Of a stretch of DNA of 11,302 nucleotides, positions 7,148-11,302 are shown one piece after another. The notes beneath the pieces are model-generated. The model had not been told where the DNA came from. It made no database searches and was given only the letters and a program-made list of their open reading frames with translations. Each line of letters starts with the position of its first letter. The stretch's first letter is position 1. The DNA is taken from NCBI GenBank assembly GCA_038228485.1, contig JBBRPG010000134.1:1-11302 (forward strand), read 5' to 3'. The translations under genes and the position numbers were made by a program. Source of the stretch: DATARH01 sp038228485. Its GTDB lineage: Bacteria; Pseudomonadota; Alphaproteobacteria; ATCC43930; CGMCC-115725.

Positions 7148-7170
7148 CCCTCGCCCGCTGCGGGCGAGGG
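7148..7170. repeat. REP-like perfect hairpin
   Basis: CCCTCGCCCG (7148-7157) pairs perfectly with CGGGCGAGGG (7161-7170) around a 3-base loop. A T/C-rich tract follows on the plus strand (7179-7193), but about 9 bases after the stem, so intrinsic termination is doubtful. The sequence resembles the 'ccctcgcccgc...gcgggcgaggg' intergenic repeats of alphaproteobacteria. Confidence 0.5.
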
Positions 7171-7257
7171 CGTAAGCGCTTCTTTCTCCCCTTGACGGCG
7201 GGCGATCAAAGTCCCAGATGCAAAGTGTCGTCAACTTGCCAGGAGGATGCTGACCGC

Positions 7258-7341
7258 ATGATTCCACCGGGCACGCAGGAGTTGCCGACCGCTTGGCATC
7301 GGCAACCGAGCGCTAAGTCCAAGATCGATCCCGGCTTTTGA
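7258..7341 (+). CDS. Possible 27-codon leader ORF inside the structured region
   Basis: ATG 7258 lies 11 bases after a perfect AGGAGG (7241-7246). The frame stays open to TGA 7339-7341, so the stop falls in the loop of the second hairpin (7330-7347). The peptide begins MIPPGTQELPTAWHRQ and ends KIDPGF. It lacks a run of one amino acid that would mark a classical amino-acid attenuator. An overlapping ATG at 7247, directly abutting AGGAGG, gives only four codons. It may be a leader peptide whose translation disrupts the hairpins, or chance. I do not recognise it. Confidence 0.25.
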   Translation: MIPPGTQELPTAWHRQPSAKSKIDPGF

Positions 7342-7369
7342 GCCGGGCGCGAAGGATAGCTTCGCAGAT

Positions 7370-7415
7370 AGACCCCCGCAGACGCTATGATGCGCGCGGG
7401 GGTCTTGTTGTTTGC
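7370..7415 (+). terminator. Intrinsic terminator-like hairpin just before a start codon
   Basis: AGACCCCCGC (7370-7379) pairs perfectly with GCGGGGGTCT (7396-7405) around a 16-base loop, directly followed by TTGTTGTTTG. This is the best intrinsic-terminator pattern in the window. On the minus strand no T-run follows the stem, so it acts only rightward. It ends about 10 bases before ATG 7425, where it would block that gene's mRNA unless conditionally opened or bypassed. Confidence 0.65.
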
Positions 7416-7424
7416 GGGTAACCG

Positions 7425-8327
7425 ATGGCGCGATCCGATACCAAGAGCGCGGGCGATCTCGAAACCTCCGGTCCGACCTCGCGCATCTATTTCTCGCAGC
7501 GGCTGAGGTTGCATTACGTCGATTGGGGCAACCCCGGCGCGCCGCCGCTGCTGTTGGTGCATGGCGGGCGCGACCATTGCCGCAATTGGGACTGGGTGGC
7601 GCAGGCGCTGCGCCACGATTGGCACGTGCTCGCCCCCGATCTGCGGGGACACGGCGACAGCCAATGGTCGCCCGACGGCAGCTATTCGATCGCCGCCTAT
7701 ATCTACGACCTCGCCCAGCTGATCCATCAGCAGGAACTGGCTCCGGTCACGATCGTCTCGCATTCGCTCGGCGGCATGCTGACCCTGCGATATGCCGGGA
7801 TCTATCCCGAGAATGTCCGCAAGCTGGTCGCGATCGAAGGGCTTGGGATGACCCCGCGGGCTATGGTCGAACGGGCCAAGCAGCCGATCGCCGACCGCAT
7901 GCGCCGCTGGGTCGAGGAGCAGCGCGACCTCTCCGGCCGCGTGGCACGCCGCTATTCCTCGATCGACGAGGCCTTAAAGCGCATGCAGGAAGCGAACCGT
8001 CATTTGTCGCCGGAGCAGGCGCGGCACCTGACCCAGCACGGGGTCAATCAGAACGAGGACGGCACCTATAGCTGGAAGTTCGACAACTACGTCCGCTCCG
8101 ACCGGCCCTACGGCATGACCCAGGCCGAGACCCAAGATTTATGGTCGCGGATCGATTGTCCCACATTGCTTGTTTACGGCAAAGAAAGTTGGGCTTCTAA
8201 CCCGGAAGGCGATGGCCGCATCCGTCATTTCAAGAGCGCCAAGGTGGTGTCGTTCGACGGCGCCGGCCATTGGGTGCACCACGACCGGCTCGACGGTTTC
8301 CTCGATCTGCTGCGCGGCTTTCTGTAA
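7425..8327 (+). CDS. Alpha/beta-fold hydrolase, cytoplasmic, 300 aa
   Basis: This is a typical alpha/beta hydrolase without a signal peptide. It has the oxyanion-loop motif 'LLVHGGRD' (43-50), 'APDLRGHGDS' (70-79), and the nucleophile elbow S112-H-S114-L-G-G. The catalytic His is H282 in 'GAGHWVHHD'. The acid after strand 7 is not a plain Asp; 'VYGKESWASNPEGDGR' offers Glu254 or Asp263. The cap region (about 140-230) is charged and helical. The fold covers esterases, C-C hydrolases, dehalogenases and others, and nothing here fixes the substrate. ATG 7425 is the first start compatible with the fold but has no clear ribosome binding site, which fits a controlled or leader-dependent start. The transporter gene follows after 5 bp, so the two are probably cotranscribed. 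Confidence 0.9.
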   Translation: MARSDTKSAGDLETSGPTSRIYFSQRLRLHYVDWGNPGAPPLLLVHGGRDHCRNWDWVAQALRHDWHVLAPDLRGHGDSQWSPDGSYSIAAYIYDLAQLIHQQELAPVTIVSHSLGGMLTLRYAGIYPENVRKLVAIEGLGMTPRAMVERAKQPIADRMRRWVEEQRDLSGRVARRYSSIDEALKRMQEANRHLSPEQARHLTQHGVNQNEDGTYSWKFDNYVRSDRPYGMTQAETQDLWSRIDCPTLLVYGKESWASNPEGDGRIRHFKSAKVVSFDGAGHWVHHDRLDGFLDLLRGFL

Positions 8328-8332
8328 CCGTC

Positions 8333-9685
8333 ATGCCGCCTCCTAGCTCGGCCGACGAAGCCGCCGCACTTTCGCCCGGCTGGCAGCGGCCCGGCCGGGC
8401 AAAGCACCGCGACCCAGAAGATAATCGAGCCAAGACAAAAGGCTGGCTGGCGACCTTGGGGCCGGGGCTGATCACCGGCGCGGCGGACGACGACCCCAGC
8501 GGCATCGCCACCTATTCCCAGGTCGGCGCCCAATTCGGCTACGGCATGACCTGGGTGATGCTGTTCAGCTGGCCGCTGATGGCGGCGATCCAGGAGATCA
8601 GCGCCCGCATCGGCCGGGTTACCGGCCGCGGCATCGCCGGCAATCTGCGCGAATATTATTCACCCTGGCTGTTGCGCGGGATCGTCGTGCTGCTGGTGGC
8701 TGCCAATATCATCAATCTGGGCGCCGATCTCGGTGCCATGGGCGACGCGCTGCGTCTTCTGATTGGCGGCCCGGCCAAGGTCTACGTCGTGCTGCTGGCG
8801 GTGGGGTGCGCCGTCCTCGAGATTTTCCTCACCTATCAGCGCTATGCGTCGATCCTCAAATGGCTGACCCTGGCGTTGTTTGCCTATGCCGGGACCGCGC
8901 TGATCGTCGGCGTGCCGTGGGGCCAGGTCGCCTACAGCACCTTTGTCCCCCACATCGAGTGGAAGAAGGATTTCCTCGTCAGCATCGTCGCGGTACTGGG
9001 CACGACGATCAGCCCCTATTTGTTCTTCTGGCAGGCCTCCGAAGAAGCCGAGGAGGAAGAGGACGACGTCGAGGCGCATCCGCTCAAGGAGGCTCCCGAG
9101 CAGGCGCCGCGCGAAATCCATCGCATCCGCATCGACACCTATGTCGGGATGGGACTGTCGAACCTGATCGCCTTTTGCATCATCGTCACCACGGCGGCGA
9201 CCCTCAACGCCCACAACGTCACCGACATCCAGACCTCCGAGCAGGCGGCGCAGGCCTTGCGGCCGATTGCCGGAAACTTTGCGTTTTTTGTCTTTGCCTG
9301 CGGCATCGTCGGCACCGGGCTGCTGGCCATCCCGGTGCTGGCCGGGTCGGTCGCCTATGCCGTCGCCGAGATGATGGGCTGGCCGTACGGCCTCGACCGA
9401 CGGCCGCGCGAGGCCAAGGCGTTCTACGGGGTCATCGCCGCGGGCACGCTGCTCGGGGTCGGCGTCAACTTCATCGCGATCGACCCGATCAAGGCGCTGT
9501 TCTGGAGCGCGGTCATCAACGGCATCGTCGCCGTGCCGCTGATGGTGATGATCATGCTGATGACGATGAAGCCCAAGATCATGGGCCGCTTCACCCTGCC
9601 GCGGCCGCTGCAGGTCATGGGCTGGGTGTGCACCGGGGTGATGACGGTGACCGTGGCGGCGATGTTCGCGACCTGGGGCGGTTAA
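8333..9685 (+). CDS. NRAMP-like divalent metal transporter, 450 aa
   Basis: This is a polytopic inner-membrane protein with about 10-11 helices that follows the NRAMP fold. The first helix carries 'GPGLITGAADDDPSGIATYS' (43-62), where Mn/Fe NRAMP proteins (MntH) have DPGN. The sixth helix carries 'GTTISPYLFFWQASEEAEEE' (223-242), where MntH has a Met-Pro-His-containing motif, so the sulphur ligand that selects transition metals appears to be Ser227. An acidic loop follows (about 236-247, mostly Glu/Asp). I would call it a divergent NRAMP clade and leave the ion open (Mn, Fe, Mg or other). The first 37 residues are hydrophilic and variable. ATG 8333 is 5 bp after the hydrolase stop, with no obvious ribosome binding site, so coupled translation is likely. 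Its stop overlaps that of the convergent DUF192 gene. Confidence 0.92.
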   Translation: MPPPSSADEAAALSPGWQRPGRAKHRDPEDNRAKTKGWLATLGPGLITGAADDDPSGIATYSQVGAQFGYGMTWVMLFSWPLMAAIQEISARIGRVTGRGIAGNLREYYSPWLLRGIVVLLVAANIINLGADLGAMGDALRLLIGGPAKVYVVLLAVGCAVLEIFLTYQRYASILKWLTLALFAYAGTALIVGVPWGQVAYSTFVPHIEWKKDFLVSIVAVLGTTISPYLFFWQASEEAEEEEDDVEAHPLKEAPEQAPREIHRIRIDTYVGMGLSNLIAFCIIVTTAATLNAHNVTDIQTSEQAAQALRPIAGNFAFFVFACGIVGTGLLAIPVLAGSVAYAVAEMMGWPYGLDRRPREAKAFYGVIAAGTLLGVGVNFIAIDPIKALFWSAVINGIVAVPLMVMIMLMTMKPKIMGRFTLPRPLQVMGWVCTGVMTVTVAAMFATWGG

Positions 9686-10137
9686 CGCCCCTCGAAGTAG
9701 GACGAGGTCACCCGGTCGCCCGGCCTGACCCCGAGCCGTGCCGCGGTGCCGCCGTTCAATTCGACGACGTAGCGCACCGGCGCCTTGGCGGCGATCTGGT
9801 CGAGCGATTGCGGCACCGCCCGCTCGTGGATGTCGACCACCCGCCCGCCCGCATCGAGAAACACCATGTCGAGCGGGATCAGCGTGTTCTTCATCCACAT
9901 CGTCACCGGCACCGGCCGCTTGAAGTCGAACAGCATTCCGGCATCGGGCGCGAGGCTGCGCCGGAACATCAGCCCCTGCTCCATCTGGGCATCGGACAGG
10001 GCGAGCTCGATCTTGAACTTTTGCGGGCCCCCGGCGGTGACGATGGTCAGCTCCGAGGTGGTGAAGGTCTCCAATCCCCAGGCCTGGAGTGCGGCGAAGA
10101 GAAGGAGCAGCGTGAGCAGAAGACGGCGGAGCGGCAT
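9682..10137 (-). CDS. Secreted DUF192 family protein, 151 aa
   Basis: An N-terminal signal sequence or anchor ('RRLLLTLLLLFAALQAWG', residues 4-21) precedes a compact DUF192 domain covering the rest. Recognisable family stretches are 'FKIELALSDAQMEQGLMFRR' (41-60), 'DAGMLFDF' (65-72), 'MWMKNTLIPLDMVFLD' (80-95), and the end 'LNGGTAARLGVRPGDRV' (127-143). The biochemical role of DUF192 is not established as far as I know; members are often exported and small. ATG 10137 was chosen over an in-frame TTG at 10173 because it begins directly at the basic n-region of the signal peptide. The gene overlaps the NRAMP gene by 4 bases at the stops. A REP-like pair separates it from the divergent PLP enzyme gene. 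Confidence 0.92.
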   Translation of the reverse strand: MPLRRLLLTLLLLFAALQAWGLETFTTSELTIVTAGGPQKFKIELALSDAQMEQGLMFRRSLAPDAGMLFDFKRPVPVTMWMKNTLIPLDMVFLDAGGRVVDIHERAVPQSLDQIAAKAPVRYVVELNGGTAARLGVRPGDRVTSSYFEGR

Positions 10138-10195
10138 GGCCGCTGCTCTATGCCACGGCCGGCGCACGGTCAATGCTGCATCGGCTGGTTTGCGT

Positions 10196-10300
10196 GGTTC
10201 GAGACGGCGCTGCGCGCCTCCTCACCATGAGGATTGTTCTTTGATGGCATCCAAAAACCTCCTCATCCTGAGGGCCCGCGCAGCGGGCGTCTCGAAGGAC
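10196..10300. repeat. Pair of inverted REP-like elements (BIME-like)
   Basis: Two related arms face each other. The left arm (10198-10232) has TTCGAGACG, then stem GGCGC/GCGCC and stem CCTCA/TGAGG. The right arm (10261-10296) has stem CCTCA/TGAGG, then stem GCCCGC/GCGGGC, then CGTCTCGAA, which is the reverse complement of the left end. About 28 bases separate the arms, so the whole can form one long cruciform or two hairpin pairs. The 'cctcatcctgagg...cgtctcgaagg' pattern is one I recall as common between genes in Bradyrhizobium-type genomes. It sits between divergent genes and may affect mRNA ends or DNA topology. Confidence 0.7.
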
Positions 10301-10351
10301 GCACGACCGTTCTCCAGCTATGCTGGCGCGAGACATCACCGGAACAGGCCG

Positions 10352-11302
10352 ATGCAATCCAACCGCCGCCCGCCCCGTCCCGCCACCCTCGCCGCGCAGG
10401 GGCTCGGCTGGACCGATGCAGCGACCGGCGCGGTGGTGCTGCCGATCCAGCCGGCGACCACCTTTATCCGCGACCCCGACAACGAGTACCGCCGCGGGCG
10501 CAGCTATGGCCGCGCCGACAATCCCGGCTACGACCAGCCGCAGGCGCTGCTGACCGCGCTTGAGGGCGGCGCCGCCTCGCTGGTGCTGTCGTCGGGGATG
10601 GCGGCGGCGACGGCGGTGCTCCGCAGCCTGCCGTTGGGGGCCCACGTGGTGGCGCCGACGGTGATGTACTGGGCCTTGCGGCGGTGGATCGCAGGGTACG
10701 CCGCCGAGGGCCATATCGCCGCCGATTTCGTCGACATGTCGTCGCTCGACGCGCTCCGGGCGGCGGTGGCGCCGGGCCGCACCAAGCTGGTCTGGGCCGA
10801 GACCCCGGCCAACCCGCTATGGTCGATCACCGACCTCGCCGGCGCGGCCGAGATCGCGCACCAAGCCGGCGCGCTCTTCGCGGTCGACAGCACCGCCGCG
10901 ACCCCGGTTCTGACCCAGCCGATCGCGCTCGGCGCCGACATCGTCATGCATTCGGCGACCAAGTATTTGAACGGCCACAGCGACGTCATCGCCGGCACCC
11001 TCACCGGCGCGCGCGACGACGAATTCTGGCAGCGCCTAGTCGCAGCGCGTGGCAGCGGCGGCGCCATTCTCGGCAGCCTCGAAGCCTATCTGTTGCTGCG
11101 CGGGATGCGAACCTTGCACCTGCGGGTTGAGCGCGCTTGCCGCTCGGCGCAACTGGTCGCCGAGGCGATGGCCGCGCATCAGCGGGTCGAGACCGTGCTC
11201 TACCCTGGACTACCGGGGCATCTCGGTCACGATGTCGCCGCGCGGCAGATGCAAGGCGGGTTCGGCGCAATGCTGAGCTTCGAAGTTCGCGGCGATCTGC
11301 AG
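10352..11302 (+). CDS. Trans-sulfuration family PLP-dependent enzyme (cystathionine lyase/synthase-like), 3' end outside window
   Basis: The frame is open from ATG 10352 to the right edge (317 codons); the family is usually about 380-400 residues, so roughly 70 are missing. The fold-type I Cys/Met metabolism signatures are clear. Y52-G-R54 binds the PLP phosphate of the neighbouring subunit. 'LEGGAASLVLSSGMAAA' holds the phosphate-binding turn, 'AETPANPLW' lies at about 149-157, and Asp179 of 'VDSTAATP' contacts the pyridine nitrogen. The Schiff-base lysine is K204 in 'HSATKYLNGHSD'. Members include cystathionine gamma-synthase, cystathionine beta-lyase and O-acyl-homoserine sulfhydrylases, and the sequence does not settle which. 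'DST' replaces the usual 'DNT', and the loop after Y52 ('RADNPGYDQ') differs from the common 'R-NPT'. A GGAACAGG stretch precedes the ATG as a plausible ribosome binding site. Confidence 0.9.
   Translation, partial: MQSNRRPPRPATLAAQGLGWTDAATGAVVLPIQPATTFIRDPDNEYRRGRSYGRADNPGYDQPQALLTALEGGAASLVLSSGMAAATAVLRSLPLGAHVVAPTVMYWALRRWIAGYAAEGHIAADFVDMSSLDALRAAVAPGRTKLVWAETPANPLWSITDLAGAAEIAHQAGALFAVDSTAATPVLTQPIALGADIVMHSATKYLNGHSDVIAGTLTGARDDEFWQRLVAARGSGGAILGSLEAYLLLRGMRTLHLRVERACRSAQLVAEAMAAHQRVETVLYPGLPGHLGHDVAARQMQGGFGAMLSFEVRGDLQ

Larger units (their letters stand above)
7192..7415 (+). ncRNA. Candidate structured leader or small RNA upstream of the alpha/beta hydrolase
   Basis: Four hairpins follow one another on the plus strand. 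GTTGCCGA/TCGGCAAC pairs at 7281-7288 and 7299-7306. CCCGGCT/AGCCGGG pairs at 7330-7336 and 7341-7347 with a 4-base loop. GCGAAG/CTTCGC pairs at 7349-7354 and 7360-7365. The fourth is a 10-bp terminator-like stem (7370-7405) followed by a T-rich run. A possible promoter has TTGACG at 7192-7197 and a poor -10 (CAGATG, 7215-7220) 17 bp later. It does not match the RNase P, SRP, tmRNA, 6S or SAM-II cores I know. The U-rich tail ends about 10 bases before the hydrolase ATG, so it is either an attenuator leader for that gene or an independent small RNA of about 190 nt. The pairings are direct observations; expression is inference. Confidence 0.45.

Noticed and set aside
7370..7405. Terminator for a minus-strand transcript
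   Set aside because: No T-run follows the stem on the minus strand, and no minus-strand gene ends there.
7192..7415. A SAM-II riboswitch, 6S RNA, tmRNA or SRP RNA in the leader
   Set aside because: None of the conserved core sequences I know for these RNAs is present. The stems are simple consecutive hairpins, so I left it unnamed.
8660..9898. A 412-codon minus-strand frame opposite the NRAMP gene
   Set aside because: Shadow of the transporter's third-position GC; low-complexity charged peptide without a recognisable domain. The plus strand carries a full membrane protein.
9682..10173. A longer DUF192 protein starting at TTG 10173
   Set aside because: The 12 extra residues precede the basic n-region of the signal peptide, and TTG starts are rarer; ATG 10137 fits better.
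8806..10230. A 474-codon plus-strand frame across the NRAMP end and the DUF192 gene
   Set aside because: Out of frame with the transporter and antisense to DUF192; Arg/His-rich with no domain.
1..11302. CRISPR arrays, insertion sequences, att sites, tRNA or rRNA genes
   Set aside because: I saw no regularly spaced repeats, transposase genes, tRNA-like T-loop/acceptor combinations or rRNA sequence on either strand.

Overview
The window is GC-rich, densely coded bacterial chromosome, most likely from an alphaproteobacterium. Protein features typical of that class are a D,D-carboxypeptidase with a C-terminal SPOR domain, a small membrane J-domain protein next to a VWA protein, and a GalU/PgmG-type phosphohexomutase pair. 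Two intergenic hairpin repeats resemble those I know from Bradyrhizobium/Rhodopseudomonas-like genomes. The class is a fairly safe inference; order and genus are not. I see no insertion sequence, prophage, CRISPR array, tRNA or rRNA.

Layout. Positions 1-1816 (+) hold the tail of a molybdopterin oxidoreductase, a VWA-domain protein coupled to it by an ATGA overlap, a REP-like hairpin, and a membrane-anchored J-domain protein. Positions 1957-4233 (+) hold galU and a phosphomannomutase/phosphoglucomutase, which together supply hexose-1-phosphate and UDP-glucose for surface polysaccharide. Facing them and abutting stop to stop is a secreted penicillin-binding-protein-type D-Ala-D-Ala carboxypeptidase (4234-5703, -) with its own good -35/-10 promoter. 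Next comes a secreted MetX-like alpha/beta hydrolase (5819-6889, -), preceded by a 25-codon small ORF with a near-perfect ribosome binding site.

Positions 6983-7424 are the only long stretch without a recognised gene. They hold a 13-bp tandem repeat, a REP-like hairpin, and a run of four hairpins. The last hairpin is a strong terminator-like stem ending about 10 bases before the next start codon. This is the best candidate here for something undescribed: a structured leader/attenuator or a separate small RNA. It is followed by an alpha/beta hydrolase (7425-8327, +) and, 5 bases later, an NRAMP-like metal transporter (8333-9685, +) whose metal-site motifs depart from the Mn/Fe type. A small secreted DUF192 protein (9682-10137, -) overlaps the transporter tail to tail. 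A pair of inverted REP-like elements (about 10196-10300) precedes a trans-sulfuration-family PLP enzyme that runs off the right edge (10352-11302, +).

Most of the region is ordinary housekeeping and envelope metabolism. The points worth a second look are regulatory (the 7192-7424 leader, the small ORF at 6905-6982, and the carboxypeptidase promoter placed almost on its start codon) and biochemical (a catalytic His apparently replaced in the secreted hydrolase, and an altered metal site in the transporter).
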